Positions 1 through 10,241 of a DNA stretch of 64,000 nucleotides are shown here, one piece after another. Source of the DNA: Sepioteuthis lessoniana (taxonomy: Eukaryota > Mollusca > Cephalopoda > Myopsida > Loliginidae). The translations under genes were made by a program, and so were the position numbers. Numbering within the stretch: position 1 is the stretch's first letter; each line of letters opens with the position of its first letter. The notes beneath the pieces are model-generated. The model did not search any database. It was given only the letters and a program-made list of their open reading frames with translations, and was not told where the DNA came from. The stretch spans positions 32,461,063-32,525,062 of the forward strand of contig OY757947.1 of assembly GCA_963585895.1 (NCBI GenBank). Direction: 5' to 3'.

Positions 1-448
1 CGTGGTCCGTGGACCCAAAGTAAGTCATCATAGTTGCTATTGCGTGATTCTCCATTGTATAGCACAGATTGACAAATGTATCTTGCATGGTGGTTTTTTT
101 TTTGTAATCTATCAAGATACTATATAATTTGTAGTCTTGTTAATACAGTAGATAAGATAATTTTTTTCCTTTCAAAAGTATAGAAGAAAAGAGAAGATGT
201 TCATTACTATGACGAGAAAAATATGTATACAGACACAGCTAGTAGTTTCAATTTCGCTTAAAATAAAGATTATTTGTTGAAGATGTATTCAAATAAACAA
301 ATTTTAGTTACAGAATGTAATATATGCAACATTCATTAAAGAAATAGAGATCTGTTAGTGAAAAAACGAATTAAAACACGCCGTTTAACCAACATTTACC
401 ATAGCGATGATGATGACGTCGGCGACGGTTGTAATCTGCTATACCCCA

Positions 449-485
<37 letters not shown>

Positions 486-944
486 TCCCAATACATCTAT
501 CAGCAGTCACAACGTGCTAAGATTTTTTAGCATAGTGTTAGGGTTGCTCTTGCTATTGGCTACAGCCAAAAGCGTATTTCTCTAACATTACTGTTATTAT
601 AAGGGTCTAGTGCCTGGCACGGATTAGGCGTTCAACATTATAGCCGATTTTATGGGATGTTCAATGGATCTGACGGTGGCCGGACAAAGACTATCCGTTC
701 AAAAAAGCATCGTTGTATTATTCCCAGATATATTTATGAACTTTTGGCTACTTAGTTATCGAAACTTGAATAGATACGTAATTTAATTGAGATCAGACTA
801 AGTATGTTTGCTTGAAATTAATGGATGATTTTTAATCCATTTTGAATAACATTGACCGAGTTATTGGTCGTGCCGGGAACGAGTAGCACTAGTCCCGTCT
901 CCGCCCCTGATATATATATATATATATATATTCGATAAAATAAA
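1..944. other. Unassigned AT-rich sequence
   Basis: I recognise no gene or element here. It holds a CT microsatellite at about 449-485 and a TA microsatellite at about 908-931. Open frames are short and show no recognisable family. Confidence 0.6.
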
Positions 945-1058
945 ATGCATTTTTTTCAGCAGCGATCGTATCAAGGTATGGACTCTGACTAAGCGTATAA
1001 AGAAAAAGCTAGACGGGAATTGCACTATGAGGAGTGTAGAACACATCCTGCAAGTAAC
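945..1058 (+). pseudogene. RTE-like LINE fragment, left part
   Basis: The translation resembles the conserved segment after the reverse transcriptase palm in this LINE family (WTLTKR, KKLDGN), seen better in the copies at 14.2 and 61.4 kb. The copy is decayed and 5-prime truncated. It continues at 1418 after an LTR insertion. Confidence 0.6.
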
Positions 1059-1412
1059 TGTTGGGTTTCACCCACTTTTTTCCTCACAATGAACTAGTCC
1101 ATCTGCCATATATAGCAGTAGCTACTAATACCAGGGCAGACTTGGTGAAGAGCAGCTTTTTATCGGAATAGTATTAGAGAGTTAGAGACTGGAGATCGCA
1201 CTAGATCACCTTACTTACTACTGTAATAACGGAAGCCAATACTATCGTTGGACTATATCTTTATTCTGTATTCACTAATCCTATGTTCTTGTCAATTAAT
1301 AGTCTCTCAATTGTATATAGTTTTTTTTTCTGAGAATATATCTCTATTTCCTTTCATATCGTGGTTTGTCCTTTATTTAATACTACAAGCGTTCACTAAC
1401 CAGAACACAACA
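1059..1412. mobile_element. Solo LTR with perfect 5-bp target duplication
   Basis: A 354-bp block starts TGTTGGG and ends CACAACA, so it has the TG...CA ends of an LTR. It is flanked by GTAAC at 1054-1058 and again at 1413-1417. Removing the block and one GTAAC rejoins the flanking RTE fragment. No internal retrotransposon sequence is present, which fits a solo LTR left by recombination. It differs from the LTR1 family seen elsewhere in the window. Confidence 0.75.
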
Positions 1413-1417
1413 GTAAC

Positions 1418-1700
1418 ATATTGGAAAACAGCAGTTGTACGGCCATCAACCTCCCATCTCTAAAACCATTCTAATAAGACGAACAAGACATGCGGGACAC
1501 TCCTGGAGAAGAAAGCGACGTTCTCCTATGGACTTCTTCACACGTGCAAATGTTGGATGAGCAACAAGAACTTATATGTAACAGCTCTGTACAGACACAG
1601 GATGTAGTCTAGAAGACCTGCCAGAAGCGATGGATGAAACGAAATTCGAGAAAGAGAGTCAGGGAAATCCGCGCTAGAGGAATGATATATTCTTTCATTT
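1418..1700 (+). pseudogene. RTE-like LINE fragment, 3-prime part
   Basis: Continues the fragment at 945-1058. Broken translation matches the family C-terminus: pieces of the arginine-rich RRTRHAGHSW segment, the YxTALY and DTGCSLEDLPEAMDE segment, and the final VREIRA residues. Several frameshifts are present. Confidence 0.65.
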
Positions 1701-1716
1701 TATATTAACTGATTAT

Positions 1717-2190
1717 TTATCATCATCATCATGTCGAGCTATCATCATGTACATCCCTGACCTTCTCTCGCCACCCCTCCATTGCTTGCGGCAGGTCTTC
1801 TGGGATACATCCCGAATTAGCACAGAGCTGCTGTATGTAGTTTCGAGCTGGTTGGCGTGCCTTTGCTCGTCCATGTGAACGGTTCCACAGGAGTACATAA
1901 CTTATGAGCTAGTTCCTACTTCTCCAGCAGGGTCCCACATGTCTGGTTCGTCTAATTTTGATAGTTTTCGTGATGGGTGATTAGTGGCTTTATAGCTGCT
2001 GTTTTGTGGGGTGCTGCCTCCAGGACTTGTTCAATATTGCTTGCAGCATTCTTGTGTCGTTTCCGTCCAGCTTTTTCTCAATACGTTTAGTTATCGTCCA
2101 TGTAGTGCATCCATATAGCAGTATCGACACGACCGCTGCCTGGAAGAAACAGCGTTTTAAGGGTTATGTGTAAGTCAGACCTGACGAATA
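1717..2190 (-). pseudogene. RTE-like LINE 3-prime end, reverse strand
   Basis: Starts at its 3-prime end with an ATG/CAT repeat, then reads on the minus strand through the family C-terminus back to the FFQAAV-SILLYGCTTW segment near 2110-2150. The frame is interrupted. It lies tail-to-tail with the plus-strand copy ending near 1700. Confidence 0.7.
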
Positions 2191-3149
2191 AAATAAGATT
2201 ATTTATACAATATTAAAATATTTAACAGTTCAGTGTAGACCTCGATATTAATTAATACTTGTGTTGAGCCAATTCAGTAATGTAATTTTATGGTGAGGCT
2301 CTAATTCTTCTGTCCTGTGCTGTGTTGACTCAATATTTGCCCTTGCCATTTCTCTTATGACTGCTCGGTGCTAATTATGTTATTTGTATTAGACATTTCT
2401 GAAGTGATATATCCATGTATAAATCATTAGGATTTTATAGGAATACTCGAAACCATATAATCATGTTGAATTTACCCATTTTGTTTCATCTTTGCGTGAC
2501 GGAAGTACCGTATATCTGATGAGATTAGAACAGTGAGGAAATTGTATTGTGGGAACAATTGAATAAATAGTCGTAGTCTTCCCTCCAACTCGAGGAAACT
2601 AGTGGTAACCCACCCCGTTTAACCAGGTGACCGTTTGTTTGAACGAAAATAAGGGTTCAACCACGAGAACTCACGCTGTGACAGCGAGAAACGGACTCGC
2701 GAGATCTTGACCATTTGGAAATGGTTACTGAGTCAGTCAATTTCTGCTGGATAGACATCTTCTTCGGCCGCAGATTGATTCCTTACGCTGATCCATTTTT
2801 TTTTCTGTGGTGAATGTATGCACACATTCTTTATTATTCCATAGAACCGGCTTGTACTACAACCGGGAATAAGCCGCTCAACCATTGATGGATAGGAAGT
2901 GATATGGAACGTACCATTGAACGGCTCTAGACTAACTGGTCCAATGTTAATACCTAACTTCTAACATCTAACTTCTCGAATTCAGAATCATGACTGTACA
3001 GTCCTCCAACGATGACCAAGCTTTCAAATGACCTAAGGAGAGCTACAAATCACTCAAACTGTGTTGAACTCAGCTTGCTTATCAGTTTCTCAGTGCAATC
3101 GTTCAATTATCTTTTTATTAATACATTTCATGCTAAATAAAAGATTCCA
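2191..3149. other. Unassigned sequence
   Basis: AT-rich, with no recognised coding segment, SINE or LTR. Nothing supportable was seen. Confidence 0.5.
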
Positions 3150-3232
3150 CCCACTTAATCTGAGAATTAATTTTTTTTATTTATTGCGGACTTTTTTTTC
3201 TTATCTTGGTAGTTTTTGTGTTGTTTCTTCTT

Positions 3233-3277
3233 TCACTACGTTTTGGCCAAATTTCACCTCTGGCCTTCTTCAGATGA
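3233..3277 (-). ncRNA. Hammerhead-like motif, left arm, core mutated
   Basis: Reverse complement of the motif at 3490-3534. CTGAAGA and the GGCCA/TGGCC stem are kept, but the first base of the expected GAA box is A, giving AAA. That should abolish self-cleavage. Confidence 0.4.
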
Positions 3278-3489
3278 TTTACCGCGACCTCGGATGGGAA
3301 TGTCTTTTAATTGGAATCATTTTGATTCCAGGTGAGCATTGTCAGAAGATAGCGGTTTCAAATCCTACCCAAGCCGGCCAGAGGTTTACTTGGTCAAAAA
3401 CGTGGTGCGATAGACAACAACTATGGAAGGCAGTAATTACTGGGGATACGGTTACAAGACTCAGCATTCCTATCCGATGTCGCAGTAAA

Positions 3490-3534
3490 TCACCTGAAGA
3501 AGGCCAGAGGTGAAATTTGGCCGAAACGTAGTGA
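3490..3534 (+). ncRNA. Candidate minimal hammerhead ribozyme
   Basis: Reads in hammerhead order: stem I 5-prime strand TCAC (3490-3493), CTGAAGA box (3494-3500), stem II GGCCA/TGGCC (3502-3506/3518-3522), GAA box (3523-3525), palindromic stem III ACGT (3526-3529), cleavage base A (3530), stem I 3-prime strand GTGA (3531-3534). A3501 must bulge, which is a weakness. A four-base palindromic stem III would favour a dimeric fold, as reported for PLE-type hammerheads. Activity is not shown. Confidence 0.45.
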
Positions 3535-3794
3535 AAGAAACAACACAAAAAAAAACTACCAAGATGAGGAAAAGAAGTCCGCAATAAATAAAAATTAATT
3601 CTCAGATTAAGAAGACTCATCTCAAAATGATTCTAATTAAAAGACATCCACCCACTTATTATTTAACACTCGTAACCTGGAGAGGACAAAGAACAACCTT
3701 TCAAAAACAAGAAGCCTGTCTAGGAATTACCTGCGATTTATGGAACAATATGATTCCCATGCTTCGACTAGAAAAATTCTATTTCACTTTTATT

Positions 3795-4250
3795 TTAAGG
3801 TTTGGTTTGGTTTGGTTGCACGAGATATCAACCACTGTGAATTATTTAATGCCAAATCCCCTCTCTCTCTATATGTATATATATATATATAAAATTCAGT
3901 TTGGTTTGATTTTATGACATATCAACCATTGTACGTTATTTAATTCCAAATCCTCTTTATACGTGTATATTAAATATATAAGATTTGGTTTGGTTTGGTT
4001 TTATGGCATATCAACCATTGTAGGTTATTTAATACCAATCCTTTTTATACATATATATTAAACATAAATGATTTGGCTTAGTATGGTTTGGCTCATGGCA
4101 TATCAGCCATTATACGTTATTTTATTTCAGATCCTTTTTATACATAGATACTAAATATAAATGATTAGGTTTGGTTTGCTTTTATGGTATATCAACCATT
4201 GTTGGAAATTAAATGTCAAATCCTCTTTATATATATATATATATATATAA
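3795..4250 (-). repeat. SINE-tail satellite, about 5 copies
   Basis: About five tandem units, each with GGCATATCAACCATTGTAGG followed by a TTATTTAATGCCAAATCC-like stretch and an AT-rich TACATATATATTAAATATAT spacer. This is the reverse complement of the 3-prime tail of SINE-B and SINE-D. It abuts the SINE-D body at 4251-4645 in the order expected for a long SINE tail. Confidence 0.8.
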
Positions 4251-4645
4251 TTGTAAACTTTATCTTGATAAATTTTTAAATGAGCTTATTTATTTGCACA
4301 CAGTTAAATGTGTCCAAGTATTGTGAGATATCACTAACAGTTAAAAGGTTCTGAGTATTGCTTGGTCTAACTAACAATTTAGTTTATCAAAAGTCAATTG
4401 TTTGCCCTTAGGTCAAACATCAAACGTAGGACCCATACGATGGACCCTATCAGATCGCACCCCTCCGGGACAGAGTGGACCTGGGAGCGATGTCAATAAA
4501 GAGGTACTCGTATTCTCTAAAGCCCCAGCATCACTGAAGCCTCACCATCAGATTGTTTAATGTTATCAAGGAAACTCGTTGGAGAGGGTTACCCCTCTGC
4601 ATATACTGAGTTGGTGTATTCTGCAGCCCAGTGGCTGACTGACGG
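4251..4645 (-). mobile_element. SINE-D copy with satellite tail
   Basis: Minus-strand SINE-D. Monomers of the GTTAAATGGTTC type lie at about 4255-4430 and the head at 4430-4645, recognised by TGATAGGGTCC, the GGGAGCGATG stretch and the CTCTGCA block. With the array at 3795-4250 it forms one retroposon of about 850 bp. Confidence 0.7.
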
Positions 4646-4819
4646 AAAGCTAAACATTCTAATAAAATCAGTGATATATTTTTCTTTAACCACGTGACTG
4701 ATCAATCCTTTTCAGAGAACTTTTCGTAATCATCTTCATCTCGACTTTATCTGAGGTTATTTACGCTGAGACCCAGTAATGCGACCATGCCAATGGCCTT
4801 ATTCTTTCCAGAATAAGTA

Positions 4820-4975
4820 ATTTTCTTTTTTTTCTTTTTTTTTTCATCATACAACGTGTGAAAGTACGTGCGATACCTTAGCCTCATCAGCCGCCAACCA
4901 GGGTGATAACACAGTTTCGGTAGCTCAAGGCGGTACTGCCACTCCTGGCGCTACCGAGCAGCTTTTGCCACTGGA
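4820..4975 (-). mobile_element. SINE-E copy
   Basis: Poly-T lead followed by CATCATACAACGTGTGAAAG, matching the complement of the poly-A-ended copies at 18.9-19.0 and 40.69-40.84 kb. The far end is AGCAGCTTTTGCC. Confidence 0.65.
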
Positions 4976-5494
4976 TAGGGTATTTAAAAGAAATATATAT
5001 CTATGTATACACAAGATCAAGTAAAAGCGGACATTACATTAGACGTTCGTTCATCTTCATTTTGGTGCAGAAAAATAGCCATGGCCTTATTCTTTCCAGA
5101 ATAAGTAATGAAATAGAATATCGTAGTCTGAATTTAATAGTGAAAACAAAAGGACTTTTTATTTTGTTCTGCAAGATTTTCTGTTTTTGCTTTGATTCGA
5201 TGATTCATTATGTTTTACAAAATTGAATATTTTTGTGTAGTTTAATGATATTTCTGATATGGTAATGAACTAGAGTATTGCTTAAACTTTTTTCAATGTA
5301 TGACAGTATTATACTCTTTATTTCAACCTGTCGACAAGGAAAATTTTCTTTAAAACTCACTATGAGGTTTATTAAAATTCGTGAATTTGTTTAAGATTTT
5401 CGTGCAGCTTCTTATCAACTTTTAACACTTTTCTTTTATTTCAAAGTTGCTGCCTACGATATTTCAGAGATAAAGAGACTCATTTAAATATCTT
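4976..5494. other. Unassigned AT-rich sequence
   Basis: No recognised element or gene. One CCTTATTCTTTCCAGAATAA stretch near 5081 repeats one near 4797, either side of the SINE-E copy. It could be the target duplication of that insertion (about 25 bp with neighbours). Confidence 0.45.
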
Positions 5495-5710
5495 AATTGA
5501 AATTTACTGTCTGTTGAAATTTTCTAGCCAAGAAACTTTAATGGCATATCAACACTTGATGGGTATTCAATACAAATTGAAATTTACTGATGGGTATTCA
5601 AATACAAATTTACTGAGGGGTATTCAACACAAATTGAAATTTACTGTCTGTTGAAATTTTCTAGCCAAGAAATTTTAATGGCATATGAATATTTGATGAG
5701 TATTCAATAC

Positions 5711-5771
<61 letters not shown>
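5495..5771. repeat. Duplicated block and TA array
   Basis: A ~125-bp segment with TTGAAATTTTCTAGCCAAGA and TTTAATGGCATAT occurs twice, with shorter GGGTATTCAA repeats between. The second copy runs into a TA array at 5716-5769. Confidence 0.6.
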
Positions 5772-5969
5772 ATTTTGAAGTGAATAGTTTGTACGTAACT
5801 TTATTTTTATATGAGTTAGAGTTCATTTGTTTCCACACTTAAATTATCTCAAGCATTTCTATATAGTGTTTTCACATAGTTTATTGGTTTTTGGTATTAC
5901 TATTTGCACTAATAAATACTGCTATTTATTGCTTGCACAAAATTTAATGATTTCTGGTATTACTATTTG

Positions 5970-6284
5970 TGTAATATAATGGCCGAGGGATTTCGTTTTA
6001 TGCCTTTGGGTTTAGTTAGGCTGAGAACCTTTCGGCTCGGCACATGGGNNNNNNNNNNNNNNNNNNNNNNNNNNNNNNNNNNNNNNNNNNNNNNNNNNNN
6101 NNNNNNNNNNNNNNNNNNNNNNNNNNNNNNNNNNNNNNNNNNNNNNNNNNNNNNNNNNNNNNNNNNNNNNNNNNNNNNNNNNNNNNNNNNNNNNNNNNNN
6201 NNNNNNNNNNNNNNNNNNNNNNNNNNNNNNNNNNNNNNNNNNNNNNNNTGTCCATTTCGCATATCCGTATCTTACTATGGTACA
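5970..6284 (+). mobile_element. LTR2 copy spanning the assembly gap
   Basis: Starts TGTAATATAATGG then CCGAGGGATTTCGTTTTA, matching 17171 onward. The part after the gap resembles the end of the 17.1-17.7 kb copy. It interrupts SINE-D-type monomers, which resume near 6285. The gap hides most of the body. Confidence 0.5.
6049..6248. other. Assembly gap, 200 N
   Basis: Two hundred ambiguous bases. The round number suggests a placeholder, so true length is unknown. Frames through it are meaningless. Confidence 0.99.
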
Positions 6285-6356
6285 TTTGCTCTAATAAATA
6301 CCGCTATTTATCGCTTGCATAAAATTTAATGATTTCTGGTATTATTATTTGTACTA

Positions 6357-6600
6357 ATCATCATCATCATCATCATGTCGCGCCGCCAGCGCGGATATCC
6401 GTGACCCTCTCTCGCCATTTCTCCCTATCATTCATTGCCTCCGGCAGGTCTTCAGGGTTACATCCTGTGTCCTCACATAGTTGCTGTATGTAGGTTCGTG
6501 CTGGTCGTCCCACTCTTGCACATCCATATGTGGGGGTCCACAGGAGTACATCGCTTATGAGCTCGTCCTTGCTTCTCCAGCAGTGTCCTGCGTGTCTGGT
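6357..6600 (-). pseudogene. RTE-like LINE 3-prime end
   Basis: Begins with a TCA repeat (6357-6376), the complement of the ATG tail, then encodes on the minus strand the family C-terminus (DDREKW-like, EDLPEA, TYIQQL, AGRP, and TRHAGHCWRS near 6580). It is cut off after ~240 bp and inserted into a SINE-D-type monomer. Confidence 0.75.
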
Positions 6601-7084
6601 AAATACTGTTATTTATTGCTTGAACACTCTTTAATGGTTCCAGGTATTGCTATTTGCGCTAGAAATTCTATTTAGTATTAATCAGTTACCAGCAGACAGT
6701 TAAATTCTTTCAAGTATTGCTATTTAACACTGATAATTCTATTTAATATTAATCATTTGTTCACACACAGTTAAAAGGTTTCAAGTATTACTATTTGATA
6801 ATAAGAGCTCTATTTGCACACACAATTGTTTTTTTTTATATAATAATCTTTTTTACACACAGTTAAGTGGTTTCAAGTATTGCTATCAAATGCTATCAAG
6901 TTTCAAGTAATGCTGTCAAACAATTTAATATTAAACCCTTGTTTGCATAAAGTTAAATGGTTTCAAGGCATTTTAACACTAATAATACTATCAAATATTA
7001 ATATTTCCTTGCAAAAGATCTCACACGGAAAAAGGTTAATTATATTAACGTAATAAAATATAGAAATTTAAAGGGAAAAGTAAT

Positions 7085-7172
7085 AAAACCTGACAAATAC
7101 ATATTTTGAGACTGGAATACAAAAGTATTAAAACCTGACAAATACATATTTTGAGACTGGAATTTTCTAAGG
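7085..7172. repeat. 45-bp tandem duplication
   Basis: AAACCTGACAAATACATATT and its following bases occur twice in direct tandem, 45 bp apart, nearly identical. Function unknown. Confidence 0.7.
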
Positions 7173-7259
7173 TTATTTAATGTAATTTTATTTTAAAGTT
7201 CATGAAGTAGTTTCAAACTTTCTTCCAACGAAATGAATTCCCTTATTTTTCGGTATAAT

Positions 7260-7827
7260 AGTTGTATACTCTTATGCAGATGCATGCATAAACATAACAA
7301 CACAATAAAGACGAGCGACACAGTTCTTAGAAAAATATACCTCTCACTTTAATTGAAAGGGTTGTGTGTGAGAGGGAGTTGAAGACCGAGCAGAACAGCA
7401 AAATATTGACCCCCCCACTCTATTGGCTATAACCGCGTTTCTTTCCCGTTCTCCTGGGTTACTCAACCGGGGGCCTGGGGGCCCAGCCTCTCTGGGACAT
7501 GTTCCTCAATCCAGCATCTTCTCTCCAACTGGTCTGATCCCCAACTGCTCAATCGGGGGCCTGAGGTCTCCCTCTGCTGGGTGCTGGCTTTCTCTACCGC
7601 ATCTTGTCTACAACTGGTCTGGTCTCCAAACTGAAAGACTTCCGGTCTTCACCAAGTTATATAATAGTTCGACGTCCACCTTCTTGCGAGCTTCACAATT
7701 TGTACTCATGCAACCCGTTCACGGTCAAGGTTATACTCTGCTATTCCTCAACCGGATGCACCTGCTATTTACACCGGTGCATTTCCTATTTTGACAGCCC
7801 GGCCGAGTCGTAGGTCAATATACAACA
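7260..7827 (-). mobile_element. LTR1 solo copy
   Basis: Aligns by eye with 24539-25245 and 56239-56944: ACACAATAAAGACGAGCGAC, CTCTCACTTTA, an inner GGGGGCCTGGGGGCCCAGCC block, TTATATAATAGTTCGAC, and an end in GGTCAATATACAACA. Flanks TAAT and TAAG are an imperfect 4-bp duplication. The open frame at 7423-7794 lies wholly inside it and is not a gene. Confidence 0.65.
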
Positions 7828-8549
7828 TAAGCTGTTTTTTCTCTTACTAGAAAAACGACTAGTCGTGTTGGGGGAAAATGAATGTTATTTGTTTTATATC
7901 AGCAATTCAATTTTTTCGGAAATTGTTAAAATGTCTAATAGGGATTTTTTTGTTTTCTAATTTAATAGCATATCAACCTTTTTTCGGTTATTTAAAGCCA
8001 AATCTATCCCTGTAGTAGAATAGTTGCTTGGGAGATTAAAAAAAACATACCTTTTGTAAGACCACAAGTAAACGCAGTTGCGTTACTAGGTTTCGAACTC
8101 ACTCACTACAATATCCAAGCTCTGCACGTTAGTCACTACACAACAGGGATTTCCGTTTGGTTTGGTTTGGTTTTATGGCATATCAACCATTGTAGATTAT
8201 TTAATGCCAAATTTGGTTTGTACATATTGATTAGATAGATAATTTGAACACGGGTAACTATATATATATATATATATTTTTAAATATATTTTGATAGCAT
8301 AGATGCTTATCTGCGACTCTCGGTTTCATTCCGTCGTATTTATTTATTATAATATGATAGCTCTATCATAAATATTGAGCACACACCAAATTATACAGCA
8401 TTTGGTCTTCCACAAACCCACCAAGTAAGATATGGACAACCATACACTGTTAATATATATATATATTTCATTAAACATAATAGAAATTTTATGTCTACAT
8501 ATTTTCTTCTGGATCCGTTCGAATAAAAATAAACACTGTACAACTCCAC
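7828..8549. other. Unassigned, with single satellite-tail units
   Basis: Isolated SINE-tail units lie near 7968-8005 and 8150-8215, and a TA run at 8261-8277. Position 8045-8145 resembles an old tRNA-like head in reverse but is too diverged to call. Confidence 0.4.
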
Positions 8550-9100
8550 CCAATCAAGAAAGACATACCAAACTTTTTTACCTTAACCAAATGCACTACA
8601 ATTATAAATCAGGTGAAAAAATAGTGAAAACATTGATTCACATAAACATACTCCCCACTGATCCTAATAAAAAGATAAAACTTATTATATATTATAATAA
8701 GTTTAAAACCTCCAACTTATTCATTAGAAATAATTCCTCTCCCTCGATTGGAGTTTTGCAAAACCCAAAGTTATATATCAATTTAAATGTCCTTTAGGAG
8801 ATTGTATCTCTGATAATAATAATATATGTGTTGGTTTAACCTCAACTACCCTGTCGAGGAGACTTACAACGCACCTTTCTGATGCAAGTTCAATAGCTCA
8901 GTATTTAAAAAAACATTCATCCCCAACAACACAATTACGGAAAATTCTCACCGACAACACAACTTTAGAACATCAAAATAATAAACAAAAACTACAGATT
9001 CTCGAAGCACTACATATTAGAAACATGCAACCGACACTTAATAGAATTAATTTTCAAACCAGTGCTAATGTACTTAAATTTATTAAGCTGCAGACACTAA
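8550..9100 (+). pseudogene. Penelope-like element C-terminus, GIY-YIG nuclease
   Basis: PLEs join a reverse transcriptase to a GIY-YIG endonuclease that nicks the target. Two frames joined by a frameshift near 8772 encode the linker and nuclease: LFYLNQMHYNYKSGEKI, then PTDPNKKIKLIIYYNKFKTS, FKCPLGDC, the GIY-YIG core VGLTSTTLSRRLTTHLSD, and a tail QILEALHIRN near 8990-9030. These match the PLE linker-plus-nuclease order I know. The reverse transcriptase is absent. The start at 8432 lies in unrelated TA-rich sequence and is not the protein start. Confidence 0.7.
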
Positions 9101-9164
9101 TTATAGAATCCCATTTAAAAGCAAACGTCATAATCTTCAACGGTAAAGACGCTCTTACATAGTG

Positions 9165-9222
9165 GTTATTTACACAGGTGCAATTCGTATTTTGACATCT
9201 TGGCCAGGGTCAATATGTTACA
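9165..9222 (-). mobile_element. LTR1 terminal fragment
   Basis: TTATTTACACAGGTGCAATT and the following bases through GGTCAATATGTTAC match the end of the LTR1 copy at 10180-10241. Only ~58 bp remain. Confidence 0.6.
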
Positions 9223-9229
9223 ATTTGAA

Positions 9230-9449
9230 ACCCACTCAGGTGAAAATGGACTTATGCTTTGAAAGTTCGAACTGATCTATAACGCCACGGAAGCAACGAA
9301 AAGTGAAGGCACCGTTGATCACAGTACAGTAACCAAACGGTTGAAAAAATTTCGCTCAGGTTGCAAGGACCTCGACAATCACACAAGATCAAGTAGGTTA
9401 AAAACCATGGATTCTGAGGCCGAGCTCCAAGTCTTAAGGCAAATCCGAC
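9230..9449 (+). pseudogene. Mariner transposase N-terminal fragment
   Basis: Translation gives NATEATKSEGTVDHSTVTKR, KKFRSGCKDLDNHTRSSRLK, then TMDSEAELQVLRQI. This is the paired helix-turn-helix DNA-binding region of a mariner transposase, with the RxGRPxT-like linker decayed to RSSRLKT. Coding stops abruptly at the LTR1 insertion and resumes at 10242. The catalytic domain is missing. Confidence 0.7.
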
Positions 9450-10241
9450 TATTGTATAGCCATGAACACTATACATACACATATGCATGCAGAATCATAA
9501 CGACGACACAATAAAGACGAGCGACACAGTTCTTTAGGAAAAATATACCTCTCACTTTATTTGAAAGGTTTCGAAAGGGTTACTAAAGGTTTTACTGTGT
9601 GAGAGGTGAGTTGGAGACCGAACAGAACTGCAACATATTGACCGCCTTTGGCCATAACAGCGTTTCTTTCTTGTTCTCCTGGGCTGCTCAACCGGGGGCC
9701 TGGGGGCCCAGCCTCTCTGGGACATGTTCCTCAATCCAGCATCTTCTCTCCAACTGGTCTAATCTCTAACTGATCATATTTGCCAACCCCTCCGCTCGGG
9801 CAGGATATGACACAAGGTCAATTTTTAAGTGGAGTTTAACAGGTTTGAATCCAGAGTTTTCCTTCTCCTAGACTAGTTGCCTCACCTAGTCTGCCCTACT
9901 ATTTACCCATAGCTGTAGGAAGCATATTTGGATTCATACCTTTCCCAAGGTTATTAATGCTATGTGAAATGCAATCAGTCGGTCCAGGATTTGAACTCGT
10001 GTCGCCATGTCCATATCCTGCGACGATAACCATTACACCACGGGCACCTCCTAACTGATTGAACTTCCTGTGCACCGAATTATATAATAGTTCGACATCC
10101 ACCTTGTAGGTGTCACAAATCGCACCCATTCAACCTGTCCACGGTCAAGGTTATATTCTGATATTCCTCGACCGGATGCACCAGTTATTTACACAGGTGC
10201 ATTTCCTATTTTGACAGCTTGGCCTGGATCAATATGTTACA
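9450..10241 (-). mobile_element. LTR1 inserted into a mariner
   Basis: Same family as 7260-7827. The left end reads TATTGTATAGCC (TG decayed to TA) and the right end AATATGTTACA. CGAC lies directly outside both ends (9446-9449 and 10242-10245), a 4-bp target duplication. It is interrupted by a SINE-A at 9775-10050. Confidence 0.7.
9775..10050 (-). mobile_element. SINE-A in LTR1, with 9-bp target duplication
   Basis: Full SINE-A in reverse. Its head, read on the minus strand, is GAGGTGCCCGTGGTGTAATG with tRNA-type box A (TGGTGTAATGG) and box B (GTTCAAATC). Its tail contains the complement of CTCCGCTCGGGCAGGATATG. CTAACTGAT flanks both sides (9766-9774, 10051-10059). Confidence 0.85.

Larger units (their letters stand above)
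3150..3650. mobile_element. Inverted pair of Penelope-like terminal units
   Basis: Two ~160-bp arms (about 3150-3312 and 3460-3616) are near-perfect reverse complements. Each contains a CTGAAGAAGGCC...GGCC core. The sequence just outside the right arm (3625-3650) matches the complement of the sequence just inside the left arm (3308-3335), so the unit looks circularly permuted or partly tandem. PLEs are known for partly tandem or inverted terminal repeats with hammerhead motifs, so a PLE or PLE-mobilised element is the likely source. No protein domain is visible here. Confidence 0.5.
5772..7010 (-). repeat. SINE-D-type monomer array
   Basis: A run of diverged ~70-bp monomers with TTCAAGTATTGCTATTTAAC and ATTAATCATTTG motifs, as in SINE-D bodies. 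It is broken by an LTR2 copy (5970-6284) and an RTE end (6357-6600). No SINE-D head is visible. Confidence 0.55.

Noticed and set aside
5963..6329. Four frames across the assembly gap
   Set aside because: They are open only because N bases cannot encode stops.
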